Part shown: one piece after another, positions 25,727-36,906 of the stretch
Layout: the number at the start of each line of letters is the position of its first letter
Numbering within the stretch: the stretch's first letter is position 1
From: Promicromonospora umidemergens
Lineage (GTDB): Bacteria > Actinomycetota > Actinomycetes > Actinomycetales > Cellulomonadaceae
Length of the DNA stretch: 64,000 nucleotides
Direction of reading: 5' to 3'
NCBI RefSeq assembly: GCF_024171995.1
Contig: NZ_JAMTCT010000006.1
Span: forward strand, 124,001 to 188,000
Program-made: the position numbers and the translations under genes
The notes under the pieces: generated by a model
What the model was told of the DNA's origin: nothing
The model's input: only the letters and a program-made list of their open reading frames with translations
Database searches by the model: none

Positions 25727-26836
25727 TCAGCCCCGACGCTCCCGGACGGCCTTGGCCAGGTCACGAAGAAGGTCCTCCGTGGTGTCCCAGTCCATGCACT
25801 TGTCGGTGACCGACTGGCCGTAGACCAGCTCGGACAGCGGAGCAGGCTTCTGTGCGCCGGCCTCGATGAAGCTCTCCATCATGAGGCCCGTGATGCCGCG
25901 CTCGCCGTCCGCGATGCGGTTCGCGATCTCGTGAACGACCCCGGCCTGGCGCACGTGGTCCTTGCCCGAGTTGCCGTGGCTCGCGTCCACGATCACGCCG
26001 TTCTCGACGGAGCCGCCCAGACCGGAGGACCGCGCCACGCGCAGCGCGGCCGCGACGTCCTCGGAAGAGTAGTTGGGGCCCGAACGCCCGCCGCGCAGGA
26101 TCACGTGGCAGTCCGGGTTGCCGGTCGTCTCGACCGCTGCGGCACGCCCTTCGCCGTCGGCCCCGAAGAAGGTGTGCTCGCTCGCGGCGGTGACGCAGCC
26201 GTCCACGGCGATCTGCACGTCGCCGTCAGTCGCGTTCTTGAACCCGACGGGCATCGAGAGGCCCGAGGCGAGCTGCCGGTGCACCTGCGACTCCACGTTG
26301 CGGGCGCCGATCGCGCCCCAGGTCACGGCGTCGGCGATGTACTGAGGGCTGGTCGGCTCGAGGAACTCGGCCCCGGCGGGCACACCGGCGTCCAGCACAC
26401 CGAGGAGCACCTCGCGGGCGAGGTTCAGGCCGTGCCGCACGTCGTGCGATCCGTCCAGGTGCGGGTCGTTGATGAGGCCCTTCCATCCGACCGTGGTCCG
26501 CGGCTTCTCGAAGTACACCCGCATGACGACGACCAGGTCGTCCGACAGCTCACGCCGGAGCGTGGCGAGCCGGGCGGCGTAGTCGAGCGCGGCGGCCGGG
26601 TCGTGCACCGAGCACGGCCCGACGATCGTCAGCAGCCGGTCGTCGTCGCCGGCCAGGACGTCGCGCACCTCGCGGCGGGACGTCGTGACGAGGTCGCTGC
26701 GGGCGGTGCCGAGCGGCATCGACTCCAGCAGGCTGTTCGGCGCTGGGAGCGGGTCGAGAGCGCGAATGCGCAGGTCGGAGGTGCGGGTACCGAGGTCGGA
26801 TGTCTCGGTGCTGGGTTCCGCAGGCGTGATGCTCAT
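25727..26836 (-). CDS. 3-deoxy-7-phosphoheptulonate (DAHP) synthase, type I
   Basis: This 369-residue enzyme condenses phosphoenolpyruvate and erythrose 4-phosphate in the first shikimate pathway step. Signatures include IVGPCSVHDP, MRVYFEKPRTTVGWKGLINDP, GARNVESQVHRQ, VGFKNATDG and DASHGNSGKDH, as in AroF/AroG/AroH. ATG 26836 is chosen from homologue length. The 5' region carries a 21-codon leader peptide containing RWYWRF and a hairpin, so expression is probably attenuated when aromatic aminoacyl-tRNAs are abundant. Confidence 0.94.
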   Translation of the reverse strand: MSITPAEPSTETSDLGTRTSDLRIRALDPLPAPNSLLESMPLGTARSDLVTTSRREVRDVLAGDDDRLLTIVGPCSVHDPAAALDYAARLATLRRELSDDLVVVMRVYFEKPRTTVGWKGLINDPHLDGSHDVRHGLNLAREVLLGVLDAGVPAGAEFLEPTSPQYIADAVTWGAIGARNVESQVHRQLASGLSMPVGFKNATDGDVQIAVDGCVTAASEHTFFGADGEGRAAAVETTGNPDCHVILRGGRSGPNYSSEDVAAALRVARSSGLGGSVENGVIVDASHGNSGKDHVRQAGVVHEIANRIADGERGITGLMMESFIEAGAQKPAPLSELVYGQSVTDKCMDWDTTEDLLRDLAKAVRERRG

Positions 26837-26931
26837 CGGGATCGGGGCTCCTGGTAGGCGGGTCTGGTTCGAGGAACCGGACGGCCCGCCACCGACTCCT
26901 GGTCCGGAGCGGCCCGTCTGGCAAAGACGAA

Positions 26932-26961
26932 GGGCCTGGACGCGATCGGCGTCCGAGGCCC
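26932..26961 (-). terminator. Candidate attenuator hairpin upstream of DAHP synthase
   Basis: Read on the minus strand, GGGCCT-c-GGACGC pairs with GCGTCC-AGGCCC around a five-base loop, with one bulged base, followed by the pyrimidine-rich TTCGTCTTT. It lies between the leader peptide stop (26983) and the DAHP synthase start (26836), where a transcription attenuator is expected. Confidence 0.55.
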
Positions 26962-26982
26962 TGGCTCCGGGTGGAAAGTTGG

Positions 26983-27048
26983 TCAGGCGTGCGCCCGCCG
27001 AGCTCCACCAGGAGCCGACGTAAAGCGCCAATACCAACGGATGTCCAC
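26983..27048 (-). CDS. Leader peptide (21 aa) containing RWYWRF
   Basis: A GTG-started frame (27046-27048) encodes 21 residues including RWYWRF at positions 4-9, then TSAPGGARRAHA and TGA at 26983-26985. Trp, Tyr, Trp and Phe codons are clustered just before the candidate terminator hairpin at 26932-26961 and the DAHP synthase gene, matching the design of ribosome-sensed aromatic amino acid attenuators. The weak Shine-Dalgarno is the main doubt. Confidence 0.55.
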   Translation of the reverse strand: MDIRWYWRFTSAPGGARRAHA

Positions 27049-27180
27049 GGCCAAAACGGTAGCCCGACCCCAGCGGGCTGTCCACCGAGTTCCAGGATGC
27101 GGTCCATCACAGTCGGGTGTGGCCGCCCTGCCCTGTGCCTGCCGACCCCGCCCGACCCAACCACCGCCCGCGCGGCCCGC

Positions 27181-27912
27181 CTACCGGGCGTAGCGCTCCA
27201 CGAATGCCCGCAGGATTCGCATCGGCTCGGCGACGGTCACCGCGATGACCCGCTCGCGCACCAGCTCGGCCTCCTCGCGGGGAAAGTAGCCGTAGTCGCG
27301 GTAGACGACGATCCGCTGCTGCATCCCCGCGACGTCCAGCTCCGGGTGGAACTGCGTGGCGTACAGGTTCTGCTTGATCCGGAACATCTGGACCGGGCAG
27401 TCGGCCGACGACGCGAGCAGCACCGCATGGTCCGGCAGCTTGCGCACTGCCTCCTTGTGGCCCACGTACGCAGGGAACGTCGGCAGCACCCCCGCGAGCA
27501 GCGGGTCCGACGCCGCGTCCGGTGTCAGCTCCACGACGACCGGGCCCACCGGCTCCCCGTACGTCCCGTCGATCACCGCACCCTGGTGGGCACCCAGCGT
27601 GCCGACGCCGTAGCAGGCGCCGAGGAACGGGAAGTCGCGGGCGACCAGCTCGTCGAGCAGCGCGGCGAGCTCCGCCTCGACGCGGAGCTGCACCGGGCCC
27701 TTCTTCTCCGCGGGGTCCGAGGAGTTGAACGGCCCGCCGCCGACGAGCACACCCGAGTAGTCGTCGAGGTTCACCGGCGGCAAGGGGTCCCGCTCGAGGC
27801 GCACCCGGTGCAGCTGGTCCGGTTCGAGCCCGCCGTACTGGCAGAACGCCGCGTACTCGCCGTCCGCGGCGATGTCTTCTCCGCGCGTCGCCAGCAGCAG
27901 GAACGGCTTCAT
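27181..27912 (-). CDS. Class I glutamine amidotransferase-like protein
   Basis: A 243-residue stand-alone GATase domain. The nucleophile Cys is in FLGACYGVGTLG (about residue 99), the His-Glu pair in TQFHPELD (about 190), and the oxyanion-type strand in GVLVGGGPFNSSD. It resembles GuaA-type domains without a synthetase partner; the amination target is not indicated by neighbours. It is upstream of the DAHP synthase leader on the same strand, with 132 bases between. Confidence 0.87.
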   Translation of the reverse strand: MKPFLLLATRGEDIAADGEYAAFCQYGGLEPDQLHRVRLERDPLPPVNLDDYSGVLVGGGPFNSSDPAEKKGPVQLRVEAELAALLDELVARDFPFLGACYGVGTLGAHQGAVIDGTYGEPVGPVVVELTPDAASDPLLAGVLPTFPAYVGHKEAVRKLPDHAVLLASSADCPVQMFRIKQNLYATQFHPELDVAGMQQRIVVYRDYGYFPREEAELVRERVIAVTVAEPMRILRAFVERYAR

Positions 27913-27931
27913 GACAAGAGAGTAGGGGAGA

Positions 27932-28864
27932 TCAGCGCGTCTCGGAACGTCGAGCCCACCACGTCGCCAGACCGGCCCCGGACAGGTTGTGCCACACGGA
28001 GAACAGCGCGGCCGGCAGCGCGGCGGCAGGCGTGAAGTGGCTGGCCGCGAGGCTCGCGGCGAGACCGGAGTTCTGCATGCCCACCTCGACGCTCACCGCG
28101 CGGCGAGCCGCCCGGTCCAGCCCTGCCACCCTCGCGGCGCCGTACCCGAGCAGGAGCCCGAGCAGGTTGTGCGTGATGACGGCGAGCGCCAGCAGCAGCC
28201 CGGTCGAGAGCACGGTCTCGGCGTTGGCGGCCACCACCCCGAGCACCACCACGACGATGCCGCCCACGGAGACCAGTGGCAGGTACGGCAGCAGCTTCTC
28301 GACGAACTTCCCGGCGACGGCACGCACCACCAGGCCTGCGAGCACCGGGACGAGCACCACCTGGACGATCGAGCCGAACAGGTCCATGAACCCGACGTCG
28401 AGGGTCTCGTCGGCGAGCCACAGGATGAGCACAGGGGTGAGGAACGGCGCGAGCACGGTGGAGATGGCGGTCATCGTCACGGACAGTGCGGTGTCACCCT
28501 TGCCGAGGTACACGATGACGTTGGAGGCCGTGCCACCCGGTGCCGACCCGACGAGGATCATGCCGAGCAGCGCCATGCCGGTGAGGCCGTAGACGCCGCT
28601 GACGCCCCACGCGAGCAGCGGCATGATCAGGAACTGCGCGGCGACCCCGATCAGCACCGCCAACGGCCGCTTGGCGACGAGGGCGAAGTCGCTGCCCCGC
28701 AGGGTCAGGCCCATGCCGAACATGATGATCCCGAGGAACAGCGGGATGTGTGCGGCGAGCGGTGCGAGCTGGGCCGGCGCGAGCAGGCCCGCCACTCCGC
28801 CCAGCAGCACAAGTACGGCGAACCAGCGTCCGGCCAGCTCTGCGATCTTCCGCAACGTTCCCAT
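27932..28864 (-). CDS. Bile acid:sodium symporter (BASS) family transporter
   Basis: A 310-residue protein with about nine to ten transmembrane helices. Motifs fitting the BASS/NTCP fold include FGMGLTLRGSDF, LVGSAPGGTASNVIVYLGKGD (sodium-site region) and SVEVGMQNSGLAASLA. Bacterial members import or export organic anions including pantoate and keto acids; the substrate here is unknown. It ends 19 bases before the amidotransferase start, suggesting an operon. Confidence 0.9.
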   Translation of the reverse strand: MGTLRKIAELAGRWFAVLVLLGGVAGLLAPAQLAPLAAHIPLFLGIIMFGMGLTLRGSDFALVAKRPLAVLIGVAAQFLIMPLLAWGVSGVYGLTGMALLGMILVGSAPGGTASNVIVYLGKGDTALSVTMTAISTVLAPFLTPVLILWLADETLDVGFMDLFGSIVQVVLVPVLAGLVVRAVAGKFVEKLLPYLPLVSVGGIVVVVLGVVAANAETVLSTGLLLALAVITHNLLGLLLGYGAARVAGLDRAARRAVSVEVGMQNSGLAASLAASHFTPAAALPAALFSVWHNLSGAGLATWWARRSETR

Positions 28865-29048
28865 GTGTTCCTCTCCCGGGTGTCGGCCTCGACATCGGCC
28901 GGGTCACGATAGACCCGGCCCGGCCGAGGCCTGGGCCGGGTCCCGTCAGGTGGTCACTCCCAGCGGAAGAGCTTCATGTCCTGGGAGCTCCTTCGTCGGT
29001 GAGGCCGGTCGGACCCGGTGGGTCGGCACGGCTCAGGCTCGGCACGGC

Positions 29049-29861
29049 TCAGGCAGAGCGCACGGGAACGGCCCGCAGGAGGGCGTAGAGCGCGACCGCG
29101 GCCAGGGCGACCGCGAGAGCTCCTCCGCCGACGCCGAGCAGAGTGGTCATGAGGCCCTCGGACATGGGCACTACCGCGTGCTCGATGTCGGGCCTGAGCT
29201 CGACGTTGGCGAGCGTCCCCACCACACCGGTCCGGGTCGCGAGGTCGACGAGCACGGCAGGAATCCCGAGCGGGACGATCAGGAGCGTGCCCCAGGCCCC
29301 TGCACGCAGGAAGCCGGCCCCGATGCACGCGCCGTACAGGATGTACGTGGTGATCACGAAGGCCTCGGCGACCGCGGTGCCGAGCACCTCGACGGGCGAT
29401 TCGAACGGGAGCCCTCCGAGGCGGTTCCAGGTCATCCCGAGCGACTCGCTCAGCAGACGCTCGCCCAGCAGGGCGAGGGTGGTCACGACGCCGAAGCCTG
29501 CACCGACGACGAGGGCACCGCGAACCACACCCCCGAACAGGGACCGCCGGCTGCCCCCGGCGGCCAGGTGGAGCACCAGGAGCGCGATCGGAACGACGGT
29601 GCCGAGCCAGATCATCGTCCAGCGGGCGGCGCCGAGCGTGGTGTCGAGCGCACTGATCGCCAGGTCCCCGCCCGTCACGGCGTGACCGACGCTGATCCCG
29701 ACGGCGTACAGCGCATAGACGGCCCAGAACCAGATCCCGACGACGGCACCGGTCCTGCTGAGCTTCCTACCGACGGCGGCGACGCCGCGCCGGTAGGCGG
29801 CCCGGTCGAGCTCGATGCGGCTCATCGTGGTCTCCTCGATGGTCGGTGTTGTCATCGTCAT
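29049..29861 (-). CDS. Membrane protein, permease-like partner of the YtrB-type ATPase (second copy)
   Basis: A protein of about 270 residues with six or so hydrophobic segments, similar in plan to the upstream 262-residue protein: an N-terminal amphipathic region, then WFWAVYALYAVG, a long middle helix pair, and GGGALAVALAAVALYALL near the end. Both contain an A-V/S-L-V-D-L-A-T-x-T-G-V segment. They are probably paralogous permease subunits. ATG 29861 follows GAGGGGG; ATG 29825 has a better placed GAGGAG and may be the true start. A tandem 16-base repeat TCGGCACGGCTCAGGC lies just after the gene. Confidence 0.75.
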   Translation of the reverse strand: MTMTTPTIEETTMSRIELDRAAYRRGVAAVGRKLSRTGAVVGIWFWAVYALYAVGISVGHAVTGGDLAISALDTTLGAARWTMIWLGTVVPIALLVLHLAAGGSRRSLFGGVVRGALVVGAGFGVVTTLALLGERLLSESLGMTWNRLGGLPFESPVEVLGTAVAEAFVITTYILYGACIGAGFLRAGAWGTLLIVPLGIPAVLVDLATRTGVVGTLANVELRPDIEHAVVPMSEGLMTTLLGVGGGALAVALAAVALYALLRAVPVRSA

Positions 29862-29866
29862 CCCCC

Positions 29867-30655
29867 TCAGACCTGTGGCCGCAGCTGGACCGAGCGCAGC
29901 GGCAGGCTGAACAGCCAGGCCGCCAGCGCGATCGCGACCAGGCCGCCGGCCACGCTCAGCAGGACGCCCGGGCCGCCGCCGAGCAGGACCTCCGGGCCGG
30001 CGACAAGGGTCGTGACCCCGGTGTGCGTCGCCAGGTCGACCAGCGCCGCCGGGACGAGCGCGGCGACGATGTACGCAGTACCCCGCACCATGCCGAGGCG
30101 GTGGTAGCCCGCCGAGATCGCGGCGCCCACCAGGTAGTACGTGGCGACGACGAACGATTCGGTCAGCATCGTCAGCGCGATGCCCGCCCAGCCGTCCACC
30201 GGCAGCCCGTAGGTACGCGACCAGCTCTGGTCCAGCGCCCCGAACAACGCGCGTTCACCGACCAGGTAGATCGCGGTCACCGGGCCGAACATCGCGCCGC
30301 TGACGAGTGCGCCCCGGACGGTCCCCGTCGCGAGCGCCCCGCGTGTGCCGCCGGCTGCGACGTGGAGTCGCAGATACGCGGAGGGGACGATCATCCCCAG
30401 CACCATCATGAACCAGCGGGACGGCCCGCCCAGCTGGGCGTCGAGGATGCCTACGTCGAGGCCCGAGCCGAACCACGTCATGCCGACGATGATCGCGGCG
30501 GCCACTGCCACGAAGATCGCCCAGTACAGCCCGCCGACCGTGCGCACGATGCGGATCGTGACACCGGCCGCCCGCCGTGCGGCGCGCCGCTCGGCCTCAC
30601 GGACCAGCACGTCCCTGCCTGCACCGACGGCGACCCGGGCCGTCGCGACGCTCAT
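29867..30655 (-). CDS. Membrane protein, permease-like partner of the YtrB-type ATPase (first copy)
   Basis: A 262-residue polytopic protein with about six hydrophobic segments (for example YWAIFVAVAAAIIVGMTWF, WFMMVLGMIVPSAYLRLHV and ALTMLTESFVVATYYLVG). It is coupled to the ATPase by ATGA overlap and is followed by a related protein five bases later. The pair likely forms the membrane part of a heterodimeric ABC exporter. Confidence 0.78.
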   Translation of the reverse strand: MSVATARVAVGAGRDVLVREAERRAARRAAGVTIRIVRTVGGLYWAIFVAVAAAIIVGMTWFGSGLDVGILDAQLGGPSRWFMMVLGMIVPSAYLRLHVAAGGTRGALATGTVRGALVSGAMFGPVTAIYLVGERALFGALDQSWSRTYGLPVDGWAGIALTMLTESFVVATYYLVGAAISAGYHRLGMVRGTAYIVAALVPAALVDLATHTGVTTLVAGPEVLLGGGPGVLLSVAGGLVAIALAAWLFSLPLRSVQLRPQV

Positions 30656-31602
30656 GAGGGCACGCCCCGTGGATCGGTGAGGCGGACGAACAGGTCCTGG
30701 ACCGGCACGGCCCCTACCTCGACCCCCGCCGCACTGGCGGCCGCCAGCTCGTCGTCGTCGAGCGCCCCCTCCAGCGTGACCTGCACGGTCGCGCCGAGCT
30801 GCTGGCGGTGCAGCACGCGGCGACCCTCCGCGAGCCGCCCGACGGCGTCCTTGGCGCCCGTGAGACTGAACCCGCGCGCCCGCATCTGGTCCGCGGACTC
30901 CGCCAGGAGCACGCGCCCGCCGTCGATGACCATGACGTCCTCGAACAGCCGCTCGACCTCCTCGACCAGGTGGCTCGAGAGCAGGATGGTGCGCGGGTGC
31001 GCCGCGTAGTCGGCGAGAAGCTCGTCGTAGAACGCGTACCGGGTCGGGGCGTCCATGCCGAGGTAGACCTCGTCGAAGATCGTGAGCGGTGCGCGCGTGG
31101 CCAGGCCGATGGTGGCCCCGACCGCCGACCGCTTCCCGCGCGACAGGGCGGACGGCTTCTTGCGGAGATCGACCTCGAACACGTCGAGCAGGCGTTCCGC
31201 CGTCTCGGCGCTCCAGTCCGGCCGCATGTCGGCGTAGTACTTCAGCGAGGTCGAGACCTTGTCGTCGTTGATCAGGTCGCCGCTCTCCCGCACGAGCTGC
31301 GTACCCGAGGTGATCCACGAGTTCTCCCACGGGTCTTCTTCCGCGCCCTCCGGCCCGACGACGACGGTGCCGCCCGTCGGACGGGTGAACGCCGCCAGCA
31401 GCGAGAGCATCGTGGTCTTGCCCGCACCGTTGCGGCCGAGCACCCCCGTGATGGTCCCCGGCCGGATCGTGACCGTCGCGCCGTCGAGCGCGGTGCTGGC
31501 CTCGTCCTTGACCACGGTGCCGTTCGCCAGCATCCTGCGGTTCTTGCCGAACTGGACGACGACGTCGTCCAGCCGGGCGCCGAAAGGTGCGGTCGACGTC
31601 AT
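30652..31602 (-). CDS. ABC transporter ATP-binding protein (YtrB-like)
   Basis: This 316-residue protein has Walker A GRNGAGKTT, an altered signature LSRGKRSAVG in place of LSGGQ, Walker B LTIFDEVYLG and a switch His in LLSSHLVEE. The C-terminal about 90 residues form an extra domain. The GntR-ATPase-permease gene order, all linked by overlapping start/stop codons, matches YtrA-type operons that respond to cell-envelope antibiotics in Bacillus; that role here is inference. Confidence 0.9.
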   Translation of the reverse strand: MTSTAPFGARLDDVVVQFGKNRRMLANGTVVKDEASTALDGATVTIRPGTITGVLGRNGAGKTTMLSLLAAFTRPTGGTVVVGPEGAEEDPWENSWITSGTQLVRESGDLINDDKVSTSLKYYADMRPDWSAETAERLLDVFEVDLRKKPSALSRGKRSAVGATIGLATRAPLTIFDEVYLGMDAPTRYAFYDELLADYAAHPRTILLSSHLVEEVERLFEDVMVIDGGRVLLAESADQMRARGFSLTGAKDAVGRLAEGRRVLHRQQLGATVQVTLEGALDDDELAAASAAGVEVGAVPVQDLFVRLTDPRGVPS

Positions 31603-31991
31603 GACTCCTCCTTGGTGTGCGGGTCGCTGGTTCGCTCGCCCTCGGCGCCGAGGACGTAGGCGACTATCTCGTCGGTGGTGATCCCGAGGATGTCCGCCTG
31701 CTGCAGGACCGGAGCCAGGACGTCCTCGAAGTAGTGCTTCCGGTGGTCGGCGAGCAGCGCCTGACGGGCACCGGGCGCTACGAACATGCCGACGCCGCGG
31801 CGCTTGTAGAGGACGCCCTCGTCGACCAGCCCGGAGAACGCCTTGGCCGCCGTCGCGGGGTTGATCCGGAAAGTGGTCGCGAACTGGGTGGTGGACATCA
31901 CCTGCTCCTCCTCGCCGAGCTCGCCGGCGAGCACCTGGGCGCGGATCCAGGTTGCGATCTGCACATAGATGGGCTCGGGTCCGTCGAACAT
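31599..31991 (-). CDS. GntR family regulator, YtrA subgroup
   Basis: A 130-residue regulator starting PIYVQIATWIRAQVLAGEL, with the winged helix MSTTQFATTFRINPATAAKAFSGLVDEGVLYKRRGVGMFV and a short C-terminal helical tail. This short tail defines the YtrA group. It is the first gene of the ABC operon and probably represses it via the TGGTTC/GAACCA site upstream. Confidence 0.88.
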   Translation of the reverse strand: MFDGPEPIYVQIATWIRAQVLAGELGEEEQVMSTTQFATTFRINPATAAKAFSGLVDEGVLYKRRGVGMFVAPGARQALLADHRKHYFEDVLAPVLQQADILGITTDEIVAYVLGAEGERTSDPHTKEES

Positions 31992-32010
31992 GTCTCGTCC
32001 TGACGTTCAG

Positions 32011-32036
32011 TGGTTCGTTGCTTGACTAATGAACCA
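32011..32036. promoter_or_regulatory. Candidate YtrA-type operator
   Basis: TGGTTC (32011-32016) and GAACCA (32031-32036) form an inverted repeat with 14 bases between arms, 20 to 45 bases upstream of the GntR start, in an AT-richer stretch. Suits a dimeric GntR protein. Confidence 0.45.
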
Positions 32037-32139
32037 TAGAACTTGCTCCGGACGCAAGTCCTTTCGGGTACGACAGAGGGGCGGGGCCGCGTGCGTGCGC
32101 ACGCTGCCCCGCCCCTCCTGGCGGTGATCGCCGACCGGG

Positions 32140-34534
<2,395 letters not shown>

Positions 34535-34651
34535 GCGCCTGCCTTCCGTTGCCGGCCTCCGTCTGTCTCAACGGCCCGCCGGGTGGTTGGGTTTGCGGGT
34601 CGATGGTACGTGCATGGCGATCCCAGGGGTAGTGCGTCCCACGTCGTGGGC

Positions 34652-35422
34652 TCAGAGGAAGACGTCCCAGCCCAGGCGGGCGATCAGGGCACCGACCACG
34701 ACGACGAACACCACGCGGACGAACCTCGAGCCCTTGGCCACCGCCATCCGGGCGCCGATGTAGGCACCGATGAGGTTGGCAACACCCAGCCCGAGGCCGA
34801 GGCTCCAGATGACGGCGCCGCTCGGCACGAAGAAGATCAGGGCGCCCGCGTTGGTCGCGAAGTTCACGATCTTCGCGATGGCCGACGCCGGGAGGAACGA
34901 GTACCCGAGGGCACTGACGAGGCTGATGACCAGGAACGTGCCAGTACCCGGGCCGAGGAGCCCGTCGTACGCGCCGATGAGCAGGCCGATCAGGGCGGCG
35001 ATCCGCTTGTGCCCGTTGCCGACCCAGCGCAGGTCGTCGTGCTGGCCGACGTTCGGCTTGAGCAGCGTCCAGGCCAGCACGCCGACGAGCACCACGAGGA
35101 TGATCGGCTTGAAGAGCTGCTCCGGGATGTGGGAGGCGCCGATCGCGCCGCCGAACGCACCGGCCAGTGCGGCGAGGGCCATCGGGCCGGCGGTGTGCAG
35201 GTCGGGCTGAACCCGCCGGTAGAAGGTGATGGCACTGGTGGAGGTGCCCATGATGCTGCCGAGCTTGTTGGTCGCAAGGGCCTGCACCGGGCTGATCCCC
35301 GGCACGAGCAGCAGGGCGGGCAGCTGGATCAGGCCGCCACCGCCCACGACGGCGTCGACCCACCCGGCGGCGAGGCCGGCGAGCAGGAGGAGGACGATGG
35401 TGAGCAGATCGAGTTCGGGCAC
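34652..35422 (-). CDS. TSUP (TauE/SafE) family membrane protein
   Basis: A 256-residue protein with about seven to eight transmembrane helices and the duplicated TSUP motifs GGGGLIQLPALLLVPGISPVQA-type in the first half and LLGPGTGTFLVI in the second. The family exports or imports small sulfur-containing anions such as sulfite or taurine-derived compounds. GTG 35422 is the start. Upstream is the DUF2071 gene on the same strand, 63 bases away. Confidence 0.88.
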   Translation of the reverse strand: MPELDLLTIVLLLLAGLAAGWVDAVVGGGGLIQLPALLLVPGISPVQALATNKLGSIMGTSTSAITFYRRVQPDLHTAGPMALAALAGAFGGAIGASHIPEQLFKPIILVVLVGVLAWTLLKPNVGQHDDLRWVGNGHKRIAALIGLLIGAYDGLLGPGTGTFLVISLVSALGYSFLPASAIAKIVNFATNAGALIFFVPSGAVIWSLGLGLGVANLIGAYIGARMAVAKGSRFVRVVFVVVVGALIARLGWDVFL

Positions 35423-35485
35423 GGACGTATTGTGCGCGATCCGCGCCGTTCGGCGGGTCCGGTCTCGGTCAGGCGGAGCCGGCGC

Positions 35486-36229
35486 TCACAGGCGCGTGCC
35501 GCGGCGGACGGTGACCGGGGAGCCGTCGGCGATGAACGCCGAGACCGGTTCGGCGGCGAGGCTCTCGACGAACTGCCGGCCGTACACCTGCTCGACGTCG
35601 CACTCGAGGGCGGGGTCGCGGGCCTGCCAGACGCGCCAGCTCGGGTGCTCGACGCGGTACTCGACCGAGCCACCGCCGCGCTGCGCGGCATATCCCCAGT
35701 AGTGCTCGGTGATGAACTCCTCCTGGGAGCCTTCGACGAGCGGCTGTGCGCTGCCCTCGGTGGTGGCCCGGACGTGGTGCCAGTCGCCGGCGTCGCGCCA
35801 CGAGTACTCCACCACGCCGTCCGGGGTCTCGCGGTCGTCCCGCAGCCCGATCCGGTGCCGCATCGGTCGCGCCACGTACTTTTCGCCGTAGACGGCTCTG
35901 GCGACGGTGGCCAGTGCCCAGCGGGGCACGATCTCCTTGACGAAGACGACACCGCGCCGCCAGCCGTCGTCCGCGCGGCGGCGCACGTAGAACCGCAGGT
36001 TGATCTCGTCGAAGTCGCGGTGGAACGGGACAGGGACGCCGAGCACGCGAGTGTCGAGGAACTGGAACCCGACGACGCTCACGACGTGCCGGCCGGACCA
36101 GGTGTCGAGCTCGACACCGCGCGGGACGAGCGGCCGCAGGATCGCGGGATCGATCTCGTAGCTGAGCATCACCAACCGGCGCCACTGTGCCGAGAGGAAC
36201 TTCCCGGTCCGCGCCTCGGAACCTGTCAC
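35486..36229 (-). CDS. DUF2071 (YqjF-like) family protein
   Basis: This 247-residue protein contains AQWRRLVMLSYEIDPAILRPL, then RHVVSVVGFQFLDTRVLGVPVP, FDEINLRFYVRR and EEFITEHYWGYA, the conserved landmarks of DUF2071, an acetoacetate-decarboxylase-like fold of unknown activity. GTG 36229 is used because it leaves a normal N-terminus and an intergenic gap to divergent recR. Confidence 0.85.
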   Translation of the reverse strand: MTGSEARTGKFLSAQWRRLVMLSYEIDPAILRPLVPRGVELDTWSGRHVVSVVGFQFLDTRVLGVPVPFHRDFDEINLRFYVRRRADDGWRRGVVFVKEIVPRWALATVARAVYGEKYVARPMRHRIGLRDDRETPDGVVEYSWRDAGDWHHVRATTEGSAQPLVEGSQEEFITEHYWGYAAQRGGGSVEYRVEHPSWRVWQARDPALECDVEQVYGRQFVESLAAEPVSAFIADGSPVTVRRGTRL

Positions 36230-36289
36230 GCCGGGGAACGTACCAGCCCTCGACACGCGTGTCGGTGCCGACCCGTAGGCTGACCTCTT

Positions 36290-36895
36290 GTGTACGAAGG
36301 CGCGGTCCAAGACCTGATCGACGAGCTCGGCCGGCTTCCCGGCGTCGGGCCCAAGAGCGCGCAACGCATCGCGTTCCACCTGCTCGCGAGCGACAACGAC
36401 GAGGTAAAGCGGCTGGTCCATGCGCTCACCGAGGTGAAGCTGCGCGTCCAGTTCTGTGCGCTCTGCGGCAACGTCGCCGAGGCGGAGCGCTGCCGCGTGT
36501 GCCTCGACCCGCGGCGCAGCGACGATGTGATCTGCGTCGTGGAGGAGCCGAAGGACGTGGTCGCCATCGAGCGCACCCGTGAGTTCCGCGGCCGCTACCA
36601 CGTGCTCGGCGGAGCCATCAATCCCATCGAGAACGTCGGCCCGGACGACCTGCGCATCAGCGAGCTCCTGGCCCGGCTGGCCGACGGGACGGTGCAGGAG
36701 GTCATCCTCGCCACCGACCCCAACGTCGAGGGAGAGGCCACGGCGACCTATCTTTCCCGACTGATGGCTCACATGGGTATCACTGTCTCGCGGCTGGCCT
36801 CGGGTCTCCCCGTGGGTGGAGACTTGGAGTACGCGGACGAGGTGACGCTCGGCCGCGCGTTCGAAGGCCGCCGTGTCATCGGCAACGACAAGTAG
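36290..36895 (+). CDS. recR: Recombination mediator RecR
   Basis: A 201-residue protein of the RecFOR pathway that helps load RecA. The helix-hairpin-helix [20 protein letters not shown] starts the protein, the zinc finger cysteines are C56, C59, C68 and C71, and the Toprim domain begins at [14 protein letters not shown] 36290 is the start. DUF5063 follows after 11 bases. Confidence 0.96.
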   Translation: MYEGAVQDLIDELGRLPGVGPKSAQRIAFHLLASDNDEVKRLVHALTEVKLRVQFCALCGNVAEAERCRVCLDPRRSDDVICVVEEPKDVVAIERTREFRGRYHVLGGAINPIENVGPDDLRISELLARLADGTVQEVILATDPNVEGEATATYLSRLMAHMGITVSRLASGLPVGGDLEYADEVTLGRAFEGRRVIGNDK

Positions 36896-36906
36896 GTGGG
36901 ATCACG

